From Algibacter sp. L1A34 (lineage in GTDB: Bacteria; Bacteroidota; Bacteroidia; Flavobacteriales; Flavobacteriaceae), in contig NZ_CP047029.1 of the NCBI RefSeq assembly GCF_009796805.1, forward strand, positions 3,610,001 through 3,674,000: a stretch of 64,000 nt of DNA, in the 5' to 3' direction. The notes under the pieces were generated by a model. That model was not told where the DNA came from and searched no databases. It saw only the letters and a list, made by a program, of their open reading frames with translations. The number at the start of each line of letters is the position of its first letter. Position 1 is the stretch's first letter. Of the stretch, positions 1 through 8,515 are shown piece after piece. The position numbers and the translations under genes were made by a program.

Positions 1-321
1 GATAATAATGTTGCTAAAAAGGAGACGCTTGTCGAGAAGCAAGCAAAGCAATTAAAGTATATTAAAAACTTTGAATTGCTAATAGAAAAATACGGTTATG
101 ATAAATCGCGGTATGTGTTGCTTATTGATAAGAGCAAAACACCTATCGATTTTCTAGTATTTTTAGAGAATAATCATTTTAAGTATATTGATTTTGGTGA
201 ATCCTTAAATAACTCGAAAATACCTCCAACTTTAATTTTCGATCAACATTGGAATAATCATGGTAGAAATTTAATTGCCGATTGTGTTGTTAAGGCTTTT
301 AAAACCTTTAAAAGTAATTAA
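1..321 (+). CDS. C-terminal part of an SGNH/DHHW-like protein (5' end outside window)
   Basis: The frame is open from base 1 to the TAA at 319-321, so about 106 C-terminal residues are seen and the start lies upstream. The end carries DQHWNNHGRNLIAD. A D-x-H-W followed by a small residue and a helix is the usual form of the last catalytic block of SGNH/AlgX/AlgJ-like acetyl-transfer or esterase proteins. Two other SGNH-like proteins lie further along the same polysaccharide locus (16343-17254 and 18703-19662), which fits a role in O-acyl decoration of the glycan. The family call rests on one short motif only, because the N-terminal GDSx block is not in the window. Confidence 0.5.
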   Translation, partial: DNNVAKKETLVEKQAKQLKYIKNFELLIEKYGYDKSRYVLLIDKSKTPIDFLVFLENNHFKYIDFGESLNNSKIPPTLIFDQHWNNHGRNLIADCVVKAFKTFKSN

Positions 322-626
322 TTTGTAATATATAATATCATTTCAAACGATTTGACCGTATAACAAGTATTTCAAAGAATAATTTTGACAAGGACTTTAT
401 TATTAGGCTATATTTATCCTAAATATATGGATTTTAATAGACCTAGATGATAAATGTTTATATTAAAATTATTTGAAATTAATAGTAGTAATATTAAATA
501 TAGAATCTAAGTTCTCGTATTTCTCGTAAATACATTGGGTACATATAGAAAAAATAGTGTTTATTTATAGAGTAAGCATGAAATTTAATTTATTACAAAC
601 AAATTATACATAGGTATATATTTATT
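322..626. other. AT-rich intergenic gap
   Basis: This 305-bp gap separates the SGNH-like gene from the ATP-grasp gene. I see no open frame with a plausible start, no strong hairpin with a T-run and no RNA gene. TATATTTA just before the ATG at 627 is one base from the Bacteroidota -7 consensus TAnnTTTG but is too close to the start to be convincing. Confidence 0.4.
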
Positions 627-1598
627 ATGAATATATTAATTACATCAGCAGGAAGGCGCGTTTCATTAGTTGAAGCTTTTCAAAAGGAGTTAAAAGAAAT
701 ATTTCCGAAGGGAAAGGTAATGACAACAGATTTTAATATTAAGCTATCTGCTGCATGCCAAATATCAGATGGGTCTTTTCAATTGCCTTTAGTAAGTGAT
801 GACGATTATTTTGATCTCTTGCTTAAGGTTTGTTTAGAAAACGAGATAAAACTCATTATTCCAACCATAGATACTGAACTACTTTTACTTGCTAAAAAGG
901 AAAAGCAATTTTTAAAACATGGGATTAAACCAATAATAGCATCTCAAAAATTTGTTGAAATGTGTCGAGATAAAAGACAGATTCACGTGTTTTTTGAGGA
1001 AAACAATGTTCAAATTGCTAAAGAATACTCGAAGTACGATTATAAATTACCTATTTTTATAAAGCCAAAAAATGGTAGTAGAAGTATTGATACCTACACT
1101 ATTACCAAACATGAACAATTAACTAAATATCATTTTAAAAATGATGATTTAATGTTTTTAAAATATTTAGATCATGATGAGTTCGAGGAATATACTTGTG
1201 ATTTATACTATGATAAAAACCATGACTTGAAATGTGTTGTTCCAAGAAAACGAATAGAAGTAAGGGATGGTGAAGTAAATAAATGTGTTGCCGAAAAAGG
1301 GCCTTTGGTGGATTATATAAAAGAAAGATTGAGTTTTATAGATGGAGCCATTGGCTGTTTAACTGCTCAGTTTTTTAAGCATAAAAAGACAGATGAAATT
1401 TTTGGTATAGAAATAAACGCTCGATTTGGTGGTGGTTATCCCTTGTCTTATTTTGTTGGAGCTAATTATCCAAAATGGCTGATACAAGAATATTTGTTGG
1501 AAGAAGATATCACGATAGATTATTTGGCAGATTGGGAAGAGAATTTACTAATGTTGCGCTACGATAAAGAAGTTTTGGTACATGACTATAAAGCATAA
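627..1598 (+). CDS. ATP-grasp carboxylate-amine ligase-like protein
   Basis: The 323-residue protein has the shape of a CarB/PylC-type ATP-grasp enzyme. An N-terminal Rossmann-like preATP-grasp part starts MNILITSAGRRVSLVEAF. The ATP-binding lysines lie in IFIKPKNGSRS (about 143-153), and the Mg-binding EINARFGGGYP is at 262-272. Such enzymes join a carboxylate, activated as acyl phosphate, to an amine or thiol; the substrates here cannot be read. It overlaps the next gene by 17 bp, and that gene overlaps a FemAB-like gene by 1 bp, so the three are surely co-translated. Next to polysaccharide genes this suggests addition of an amino acid or similar group to a sugar, which is inference. The ATG at 627 is the first good start after a gap. 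Confidence 0.75.
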   Translation: MNILITSAGRRVSLVEAFQKELKEIFPKGKVMTTDFNIKLSAACQISDGSFQLPLVSDDDYFDLLLKVCLENEIKLIIPTIDTELLLLAKKEKQFLKHGIKPIIASQKFVEMCRDKRQIHVFFEENNVQIAKEYSKYDYKLPIFIKPKNGSRSIDTYTITKHEQLTKYHFKNDDLMFLKYLDHDEFEEYTCDLYYDKNHDLKCVVPRKRIEVRDGEVNKCVAEKGPLVDYIKERLSFIDGAIGCLTAQFFKHKKTDEIFGIEINARFGGGYPLSYFVGANYPKWLIQEYLLEEDITIDYLADWEENLLMLRYDKEVLVHDYKA

Positions 1599-2271
1599 TA
1601 TTGTATTTGTATTTGATTTAGATGATACATTATACAAAGAAATTGATTTTTTAAAATCGGCATATAAAGAAATCTCCGGGTACATTTCGGAAAGTACAAG
1701 TTTTGCGGAGCAAATTATTTTTGATAAAATGATTTCTTCTTATTACAATGGTGATAATCCATTTCAAACTATTATAGATTTCGTTAAATCGGAGGATATA
1801 AACATATCTGCGTTACTATCTATTTATAGAAATCACGAACCAGATATTATTTTAAAAAAATCTCACCAAGATATATTGGCGTTTTTAAAAGAAACGGTTT
1901 ATAAAATTGGTTTAATAACAGATGGTAGGAGTATTCAACAAAGAAATAAATTAAAATCGTTAGGGTTAACCAAGTTTTTCGACGAAGTCATAATATCGGA
2001 AGAGTTTGGTTCAGAAAAACCAAATGTTAAAAATTTTAACTTTTATTTAGATAAATACGGTAAAAATTATAAGTACATTTATATAGGAGATAATACTAAA
2101 AAAGATTTTATTGCACCTAACGCATTAAATTGGATAAGTATCTGTCTAAGAGATAATGGCGATAATATACATAAACAAACATTCGATTTAGAAGAAAAAT
2201 TAAAACCCCTATTTGTTATTAATAGCTTAAAGCAAATACCAGAAATTTTAAAAAAAATCGAAAAATTTTAA
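1582..2271 (+). CDS. HAD-superfamily hydrolase
   Basis: The 229-residue protein shows all four HAD motifs: FDLDDTLY (nucleophile Asp12, acid/base Asp14), LITDGRS (Thr113), the lysine in SEKPN (Lys146), and IGDNTKKDF (Asp170 and Asp175). It is a cytoplasmic phosphatase-like enzyme with an alpha-helical C1 cap. Substrate is not readable; sugar phosphates or phosphorylated intermediates are usual. The ATG lies inside the end of the ATP-grasp gene (17-bp overlap), and its stop shares one base with the next ATG (TAATG), so it is the middle of a tightly coupled trio. No key residue is missing. Confidence 0.85.
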   Translation: MTIKHNIVFVFDLDDTLYKEIDFLKSAYKEISGYISESTSFAEQIIFDKMISSYYNGDNPFQTIIDFVKSEDINISALLSIYRNHEPDIILKKSHQDILAFLKETVYKIGLITDGRSIQQRNKLKSLGLTKFFDEVIISEEFGSEKPNVKNFNFYLDKYGKNYKYIYIGDNTKKDFIAPNALNWISICLRDNGDNIHKQTFDLEEKLKPLFVINSLKQIPEILKKIEKF

Positions 2272-3347
2272 TGAACTTAGTTTATAGCAAAATACAAAGT
2301 GAGCAAGATTTAAGCGTCTATCTTTCTAAGGTTAGTTTATTTAAAGAGATATATCCGTTTTATAAAATTATATCAGGATATTTAAAGGAACAAGAAAAAG
2401 AACAGTTGTGTTATTTTACATTAGAAGAGGATGGAAACGTTTTGATTCTTATGCCTTTTATATTAAGAGAAATAAATCATAAAGTTGCAGGTGAAACTTA
2501 TTTTGATGTCGTTTCTCCTTATGGATATAGTGGCCCATTATACGATCAAAATTTATCTAGAGCTTATTTATTAGAATTTTGGAAGCTTGTTGATCAATGG
2601 TATCAAGAAAACGATGTTGTTTGTGAGTTTATTAGGTTTAGTTTAAATAATAATTATCAATTTTATTCTGGTAAATTAGTTCCTACGTTGTCTAACGTAA
2701 AAGGGCATATTATTCAAGATGAAAAGAAACAATGGGATGCTTTTAAGTCTAAAGTAAGAAACAATTACAGAAAGGCGGTTTCTAATGGTTTACGTTTTGA
2801 AATTAATCAAGACAGCACCAGTTTAAAACATGTAGAAAATTTTTATCAGGTTTATATTAAAACCATGACTCGCATTGGTGCAGCAAAAGAATATTTCTAT
2901 TCATTAGATTATTTTAAGAATATTATAAAGAGAAATAGTGATAACTATGCCTTGGCATTTGTCTATAAAGATGATGTTATTATCTCTGTAGAACTTATTT
3001 TGATATTAAGAACGACCCTTTATTCTTATCTAGGCGGTACGTTGTCAGATTATTTTAATTACAGACCAAATGATTTCTTGAAAATAGAAGTCATGAATTG
3101 GGCTCGTAAAGAAGGGCATGAATATTATGTTTTAGGAGGCGGAAGAGAAGATAATGATAACTTATATCATTATAAGAAAACGTTTTTTCCTAACGATAGC
3201 GATGTTATCTTTTATACGGGACGTAAAGTAGTAAATACTCAAATATATAAAGCATTAGATGTTGCTTTTAACGGTCCAAAAGAAAAGGGTAAGGTTAAGT
3301 CCAAAACTTCGAGCAAAGTTTATTTTCCAATATATAGAAAGGCTTAA
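2271..3347 (+). CDS. FemAB/GNAT-fold acyl- or aminoacyltransferase-like protein
   Basis: The 358-residue protein resembles the FemAB-like proteins found in exopolysaccharide loci, which are double GNAT folds. The stretch WDAFKSKVRNNYRKAV (about 153-168) matches the conserved KxRxxxRKA region. The C-terminal part SYLGGTLSDYFNYRPNDFL followed by GREDNDNLYHYKKTFFP matches the second GNAT half. FemAB proteins move amino acids from aminoacyl-tRNA to cell-wall precursors; locus members are thought to acylate sugars. The gene starts at the last base of the HAD stop. Donor and acceptor are unknown, but the pairing with an ATP-grasp ligase suggests aminoacyl or peptidyl decoration. Confidence 0.7.
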   Translation: MNLVYSKIQSEQDLSVYLSKVSLFKEIYPFYKIISGYLKEQEKEQLCYFTLEEDGNVLILMPFILREINHKVAGETYFDVVSPYGYSGPLYDQNLSRAYLLEFWKLVDQWYQENDVVCEFIRFSLNNNYQFYSGKLVPTLSNVKGHIIQDEKKQWDAFKSKVRNNYRKAVSNGLRFEINQDSTSLKHVENFYQVYIKTMTRIGAAKEYFYSLDYFKNIIKRNSDNYALAFVYKDDVIISVELILILRTTLYSYLGGTLSDYFNYRPNDFLKIEVMNWARKEGHEYYVLGGGREDNDNLYHYKKTFFPNDSDVIFYTGRKVVNTQIYKALDVAFNGPKEKGKVKSKTSSKVYFPIYRKA

Positions 3348-3394
3348 TAGAGTAGGTGCTTATAAAGCAGCAAAAGGATACAAGTAGTAATCTA

Positions 3395-4105
3395 TTATTT
3401 TAAATGAATTTTTTGTTTATTATTGAGGTAACCTTCATGTTTTTCTCTGTCTCTTATTTCCTTAGTAGGATTTCCATAAGCAATTTTAAGGTTTCCTACA
3501 TCTTTAATAACGGTAGAGCCGGCACCAATGTGTGTATGTGCTCCAATAGTAACACCTCCAACTACGCAAGACCCAATACCTATAGAGCTACATTTTTGTA
3601 TGGATACGTGTCCTGCAACATTAACGCCAGGAGCTAGACTTGAAAAGGATTCCATATAACAATCATGACCTAAGGACGCCGCCGTATTAACTATACAAAA
3701 TGCTCCAATTTCGGCATTTGCATTAGCAATTGCACCAGGCATTACTACAGTTCCTTGTTTAATATTCACATTTTTACCAATAATAGCATTTGGGTGAACC
3801 GCACTAACATATTTAAAATTCACTTTTAAGGATTCAATTTTTAAATGCATTTTATAGCGATCGTAATTATCACCAATCCCTATAATACCACCTATAATTT
3901 TATTTTTTTTAATTAACTCAGGAATGCAATCTTCGGTTCCTAAAACCTCGTAACTAAAAAGTTTTGTTCCAACAGGTTTAAAAGAATCTATTAATCCAAA
4001 AATGATATATTTATTTTGTCTTTCAATAATGTCTATAATAACGCTGGCATGTCCAGAAGCTCCTATAACTACAATACCGGGTTTTTCTGCAGGTGTTAAT
4101 ATCAT
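3395..4105 (-). CDS. pglD: PglD/NeuD-like sugar O/N-acetyltransferase
   Basis: The 236-residue protein has the two-part PglD/NeuD layout. An N-terminal Rossmann-like sugar-nucleotide domain contains IGASGHASVIIDII (14-27). A left-handed beta-helix of hexapeptide repeats starts about residue 103. The catalytic histidine is in NTAASLGHDC (His147). In the bacillosamine pathway PglD acetylates the 4-amino group of UDP-4-amino-4,6-dideoxy-GlcNAc with acetyl-CoA. It lies downstream of the PglC-like transferase, and PglE/PglF-like enzymes are at 28693-31772, which supports this role. NeuD-type O-acetylation of another sugar is the alternative. Confidence 0.75.
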   Translation of the reverse strand: MILTPAEKPGIVVIGASGHASVIIDIIERQNKYIIFGLIDSFKPVGTKLFSYEVLGTEDCIPELIKKNKIIGGIIGIGDNYDRYKMHLKIESLKVNFKYVSAVHPNAIIGKNVNIKQGTVVMPGAIANANAEIGAFCIVNTAASLGHDCYMESFSSLAPGVNVAGHVSIQKCSSIGIGSCVVGGVTIGAHTHIGAGSTVIKDVGNLKIAYGNPTKEIRDREKHEGYLNNKQKIHLK

Positions 4106-4181
4106 TTTGAATATAAATTAAGTTGGGCTTTAGGGAAACTTTATTACTACAAAAATACACGAAATTAAATACCTACATCAT

Positions 4182-4230
4182 AAAACACCTAATTTTTAAA
4201 TATCAATTAAATAATTTTTCTAGGTGTTTT
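4182..4230 (-). terminator. Hairpin at the end of the PglC-like gene
   Basis: AAAACACCTA at 4182-4191 pairs perfectly with TAGGTGTTTT at 4221-4230, the second arm touching the stop codon of the PglC-like gene. On the - strand the last arm ends in TTTT. The loop is long (29 nt), so it may attenuate rather than stop transcription into the PglD-like gene. Confidence 0.4.
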
Positions 4231-4837
4231 ATTCATCAGCACCACCAGTAAAGGTTGTCATGTTAAGGCCATCGCTGTTATTTATACCTTGTGGAATCAC
4301 AAGTCTTTTTGCTGTTAAAAGTAATATTTGTAAATCTAATAGAAATGAAATATTTTCAATATACCAAACATCATATTTAAATTTCTGATTCCATGAAATG
4401 GAGTTACGCCCTTTAACCTGTGCCCAACCCGTAATACCTGGTTTTACATTATGACGCTTTTTTTGTTCTTCATTATACAATGGTAAATAATCGGTTAAAA
4501 GCGGTCGAGGACCAACTAAACTCATATCACCTTTAAGTACATTAATTAACTGTGGGATTTCGTCTAAGGAATATTTTCTAATAAACGAGCCTATTTTAGT
4601 TACGCGTTTATCAAAAGCTAGAAATTCGCCATTAGCATCTTTCTTATCGTTCATGGTTTTAAACTTAATAATTTTGAAAACCTTTTCATTTTTACCAGGG
4701 CGTTCTTGATAGAAAAACGCTTTTCCACCGTTAGATATCATTAAGCAAATAAAAACCACGAAAAAAACAGGAGATAGTAGAAGTAAGGCTGTAAAAGCAA
4801 TTATAAAGTCTAAAAATCTTTTAATTATAAGGTACAT
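4229..4837 (-). CDS. pglC: PglC-like initiating phosphoglycosyl transferase
   Basis: The 202-residue monotopic phosphoglycosyl transferase moves a sugar phosphate from a UDP-sugar to undecaprenyl phosphate, the first membrane step of glycan assembly. A single N-terminal re-entrant hydrophobic helix (about 8-35) leads into the catalytic domain. That domain has KIIKFKTMN (55-63), the catalytic Asp-Glu dyad in YSLDEIPQL (Asp92-Glu93), and LVGPRPLL. The tail KPGITGWAQVKGRNSISW and NISFLLDLQILLLT is very like Campylobacter PglC, which takes UDP-diacetylbacillosamine. The length suits PglC rather than the long WbaP/WcaJ type. PglD-, PglE- and PglF-like genes in the same locus fit. Confidence 0.85.
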   Translation of the reverse strand: MYLIIKRFLDFIIAFTALLLLSPVFFVVFICLMISNGGKAFFYQERPGKNEKVFKIIKFKTMNDKKDANGEFLAFDKRVTKIGSFIRKYSLDEIPQLINVLKGDMSLVGPRPLLTDYLPLYNEEQKKRHNVKPGITGWAQVKGRNSISWNQKFKYDVWYIENISFLLDLQILLLTAKRLVIPQGINNSDGLNMTTFTGGADE

Positions 4838-4893
4838 TAGTTTTTTTTAAAATTAATTGAAGTGGAGGCTGAATATGCAGCCCAATTCAGGCT

Positions 4894-4901
4894 CAAAAGT
4901 A
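4894..4901 (-). promoter_or_regulatory. Candidate -7 element of the PglC-like gene
   Basis: On the - strand this reads TACTTTTG, an exact TAnnTTTG match, 56 bases upstream of the ATG at 4837. A TTTA sits about 19 bases further upstream where the -33 TTTG is expected. In so AT-rich a region one such match can arise by chance. Confidence 0.4.
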
Positions 4902-5035
4902 TTGTATTTTTCTTAGCATTTAAATAAAAACACGTTTATGTTTAAATATTATCGTTATTATTAATTTAGTAAACTTGAAGTGCAATTTTTATTATAAAAG
5001 TCGAAAATATTTTAATGTAAAGAAATATTTCGTCT

Positions 5036-6085
5036 TTAGAATTGGTTAATAATTTGGCTTATATAAGTCATGTTGTTTTCATTATACCTATAATCTATAT
5101 GAATATTTAAAAAGAATCCATATTCAACTGGGTTATTTGGCCATAATAAGGAAGGGTATATGTTGTTCGAAACCAGATGATTCTTAAAGTTATTCATAAA
5201 CGTTATTTCATCAAAATGTACCGTTAAACCAAATGGAGTTTCCATATTATTTAATACTTTAAAATTTTTATTATCTTTTAATAAAAGCATTAACTTTTGG
5301 TAATTATCGGTTTTTAATTGCAAGTAGTTAACTTTCAAATAGTCTGTTAAAGTATCTTTATTGGCTTTACTAAGTTCTACAAGGTCATAATTGTGGTGCA
5401 TTTTATTTTCAGCATCATTAATTAAAACTAAAAACTCGTTTTTTAAATCGTCACTGTCATTATCTTCTTTTTCGAAAGTATGCTTTTTTTGCATAGCCAA
5501 AGCAGTCGTGTTCCATATATTGGTGAAAATACCAGAAGCTTCTAAGTCTAATTTTTTTAAAGCTTCACCGTTGGGTTTCCATGCCATGCCACCTAGGGGA
5601 GCAGGTACCGATTTACGCAAGGAGGCCACACAGAAATCGGCCTTACTATTAATGCAAGATGTACTTAGCCAACCATGAGAATGATCTTCAATTATTATAC
5701 TTTTAGTATTACAGCTAAAATTGCATTTTGAAATACCCCAAAAATTATTAACTAAAACAACATCATTAGGTTGAATAAAACGGTTACCATCAATAATAAA
5801 ATCTGGGTCAGCAGGATCTACTTTATAAGTTTTAATATTATTGTAGTTGCTTTTTAGCCAATGTGCTACATGTTGGCAATAATATTCCGGTAACCAAAAC
5901 GTATTAATTTCTAAATCTAATTTAATAGTTTCTATAACATATTTTATGGCGTGCCTACCCGTATAAAACAGTTTGTTATTCTCGGGATGAAAACTATTTT
6001 CTGAAGTTGCCAAATAGCTTAATTTTGGATCGACGTATGAAAAAAATGATCCATAACCTTTTTTAGGACTTATATTATTCGACAT
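5036..6085 (-). CDS. PLP-dependent DegT-like aminotransferase-fold protein
   Basis: The 349-residue protein looks like a divergent fold-type I PLP enzyme of the DegT/DnrJ/EryC1 kind found in polysaccharide loci. FYTGRHAIKYVI (40-51) resembles the cofactor phosphate-binding start. IIEDHSHGW (131-139) supplies the Asp that contacts the pyridine nitrogen. CVASLRKSVPAPLGGMAW (152-169) has the probable Schiff-base Lys158. Sugar aminotransferases of this class put an amino group on a keto-sugar nucleotide. It is shorter and more divergent than the clear PglE homologue at 28693, and the C-terminal half is poorly recognisable, so substrate and even reaction are open. It follows the CapK-like gene after 72 bp. 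Confidence 0.6.
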   Translation of the reverse strand: MSNNISPKKGYGSFFSYVDPKLSYLATSENSFHPENNKLFYTGRHAIKYVIETIKLDLEINTFWLPEYYCQHVAHWLKSNYNNIKTYKVDPADPDFIIDGNRFIQPNDVVLVNNFWGISKCNFSCNTKSIIIEDHSHGWLSTSCINSKADFCVASLRKSVPAPLGGMAWKPNGEALKKLDLEASGIFTNIWNTTALAMQKKHTFEKEDNDSDDLKNEFLVLINDAENKMHHNYDLVELSKANKDTLTDYLKVNYLQLKTDNYQKLMLLLKDNKNFKVLNNMETPFGLTVHFDEITFMNNFKNHLVSNNIYPSLLWPNNPVEYGFFLNIHIDYRYNENNMTYISQIINQF

Positions 6086-6157
6086 AAATATGAAAAATAT
6101 TTTTTTTTTTGCAGTTAAAGACTTTAAAAGTATAAATAAAATCTGTAGAATATCAAT

Positions 6158-7468
6158 TTATCGATTAATATAGTTATTCAGGGTCATTTTTCGTTTTCCA
6201 GAAGAAAGTAAAGGGATTTCATTAACGAACTCAACATTTATTTCAGCATTATCTCCAAGAAAACTTTTAAATTTGTCTCTAAGGCCTTTGTCATCGCTAA
6301 AAACATCAGAACAATTTAACTTTATGGTATAATTTGTTTTGCTTTCCTGTATGAGTTGAATTTGTTTTATCCCATCAAAACGGACACTATTAATCATAAT
6401 AAATGAAGAAACAATCTCTCCATTGGTATTGTATATTGTATCCGTTGTTCTACCTGCAATATTTTTTAAAGTTGGTGGATTAACCGAAAAATCTATGGCT
6501 CCAATATCACCTGTATCATATCTAATTAATGGCATAGCGTAACTAAACAAATCGGTAACTACAATTCTTCCTAAAGCACCTTTTGGAGCCTGTTCATTGT
6601 TATGTAAATTTAATATTTCAATATGGTATGATGCCCAATTGATTGTATATTCCGTTTTGTTTGCCATTTGCTGAGCCAGAATACCATTTTCCATATTAGA
6701 ATAACGTGAAACCATAGGGCATTTAAAATAATAACTCATCCGCTCCTTGGTATAATCGTTAATACCTTCTGCCATGCCAATAATAAATTTGAAATTAGCA
6801 TCAATAGGTTGCGATTTTTCTTGATCTAGAAATTTACAAATTTGCTCAAAAGCAGAAGGGAAGCCTAACCATCCTTTATTACCTGGGTTTTTCTTTATTT
6901 TTATAATAAGTTCTTCAATACGGTCTGTATTAAGATTTATCACTTCAACAGGTTTTAAATTTTGAGCCCAATTTTTAAAGTTTGAATTTTTAAAATTCAG
7001 CCCCCAATATCTCAAATACCATAACTGATATCCAATTTTAAATCCAGCTAATTCAGAAAAATAAATAGTATCGGCACTGTTTCTATAGATTTTATTTTTA
7101 TTATGAATCACTTTAAATGGTGTTCCTGTAGATCCACTAGTAGAGCGTGTTATATTTTTTTTATTAAGAAATATGTTCGATCTAAAAAGGTATTCATTTT
7201 CTGTAATGATATTTTTAGTAATTACAGGAAATAATTTTAAATCGAATTCATTAATTTTAAGATTTTTATAAAATGCTGTGGTGTTAATACTATGCTTTAA
7301 AAGTCGCGTTACGGTTTTGTATCGTTTTTCTTTAGTGTTATCAAAATTATTTAAAATATCACTTATATCGATTAAATGCTTTTTTATCGGACTACCTTTG
7401 GCCGCATCAACCCACCAAAATGTCTTATTTCGCAGAGACTCTAATATTTTTTTAAAAGCTGATTTCAT
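6158..7468 (-). CDS. CapK/PaaK-like adenylate-forming enzyme
   Basis: The 436-residue protein belongs to the phenylacetate-CoA ligase-like branch of ANL enzymes that includes capsule protein CapK. The P-loop motif RSTSGSTGTPFKV is near residue 110. The adenylate-binding LIRYDTGDIG is near 330. The C-terminal catalytic lysine region SSGKRKM is at the end. Such enzymes activate a carboxylate as acyl-AMP; in capsule loci the acyl group probably ends up on a sugar. It overlaps the ATP-grasp gene upstream by 4 bp (ATGA), so the two are translationally coupled. All expected motifs are present, so it is probably active. The acid is unknown. Confidence 0.75.
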   Translation of the reverse strand: MKSAFKKILESLRNKTFWWVDAAKGSPIKKHLIDISDILNNFDNTKEKRYKTVTRLLKHSINTTAFYKNLKINEFDLKLFPVITKNIITENEYLFRSNIFLNKKNITRSTSGSTGTPFKVIHNKNKIYRNSADTIYFSELAGFKIGYQLWYLRYWGLNFKNSNFKNWAQNLKPVEVINLNTDRIEELIIKIKKNPGNKGWLGFPSAFEQICKFLDQEKSQPIDANFKFIIGMAEGINDYTKERMSYYFKCPMVSRYSNMENGILAQQMANKTEYTINWASYHIEILNLHNNEQAPKGALGRIVVTDLFSYAMPLIRYDTGDIGAIDFSVNPPTLKNIAGRTTDTIYNTNGEIVSSFIMINSVRFDGIKQIQLIQESKTNYTIKLNCSDVFSDDKGLRDKFKSFLGDNAEINVEFVNEIPLLSSGKRKMTLNNYINR

Positions 7469-8508
7469 TTTTTTAGTTCAAGGAGTATTTCCTTTATATA
7501 CTTGTTATTTAAATAACCACTGCAAGCCACATCGGTAACATGTAAAGAAGGACTTTCGTTGCCTTCTAGTAGTATTGGTCCTTGGTCTGTAATAGCTACA
7601 TCCCAACCCACAATGCGGTTTGGTAATGCGTTTGAAGCTTTTAATGCCAACTGAAAGGCTTCTTTATAAAACGGAATTTGAAATCCATCTAAAACTACTT
7701 GGCTATTTGGATGATGGGTAATCTCTTTGCCGCCTTCCACAATATCCTGCCGGCCTACACCTTGTAATTTTCCAGATTCTAAATTTAAAGAGATGTAAAA
7801 ACCTCCAGTATGTGTGTTATCGGTAAAGGTATTACCCATACCAAAACGCATTAGAGCAGAGAGTACGTGTGCTTCATTATTAATATCTATATAGGTGTCT
7901 ATTCTAATCGTGTTTACGGAGTTGCTAAATATGCCATTAATGGTATCGTGTTGTTCAACATAAGCTTGATGCACATAGCTGTTCGAAATTAAAGCTGAAT
8001 ATATGCTTTCAATTTGAGACTCTAAATTTTCCTTTTTAAGCAAAAAACAACCTTGTCCACCTTCTCCTAGAGTCGGTTTTAAAAATAGAATTTCAGTTTG
8101 CGAATCTCTAAAAACATATTGAAAGAATTGTAAAACAGATTCTTTAGAGGTTATTATTTTAATTTCATTGTTACAAAACCAACGAATATTAAAGTTGTAA
8201 CTTATTAGAGTAGGTGTTGGTATATTTAAATTGACGCAATGATTATAAAAGCTTAATTTGTTCGCTAAAATAGACGTAACCTCAGGAAAAACCATTTTTC
8301 GAGAACCAATAATTTGGTAAAATTCTTTTAAGCTTAAATAGTTCTTGTAATTTATAACATCTTTTCGATAAAGATATTTCCTAAAATAATCTGTTGGCAG
8401 CATTTGTTTGTCTATACCATACAAAATACATTCTTTTACTACTTGCAGCAAAGGCTTTTTGTTCGAATCCTTTAAGTATACATTTAGGTGTTTCAGTCTC
8501 GAAAGCAT
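7465..8508 (-). CDS. Sugar-transfer-associated ATP-grasp protein
   Basis: The 347-residue protein matches the ATP-grasp family often seen beside glycan transferases. The glycine-rich FLKPTLGEGGQGCFLL (about 148-163) binds ATP. The C-terminal GWDVAITDQGPILLEGNES (about 300-318) supplies the Mg ligands Glu and Asn. It should form a bond between a carboxylate and an amine or hydroxyl at ATP cost. It starts 7 bp after the upstream glycosyltransferase stop and overlaps the CapK-like gene by 4 bp, so these three form one unit. The substrate cannot be told from the sequence. Confidence 0.75.
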   Translation of the reverse strand: MLSRLKHLNVYLKDSNKKPLLQVVKECILYGIDKQMLPTDYFRKYLYRKDVINYKNYLSLKEFYQIIGSRKMVFPEVTSILANKLSFYNHCVNLNIPTPTLISYNFNIRWFCNNEIKIITSKESVLQFFQYVFRDSQTEILFLKPTLGEGGQGCFLLKKENLESQIESIYSALISNSYVHQAYVEQHDTINGIFSNSVNTIRIDTYIDINNEAHVLSALMRFGMGNTFTDNTHTGGFYISLNLESGKLQGVGRQDIVEGGKEITHHPNSQVVLDGFQIPFYKEAFQLALKASNALPNRIVGWDVAITDQGPILLEGNESPSLHVTDVACSGYLNNKYIKEILLELKK

Positions 8509-8515
8509 GTATTTA

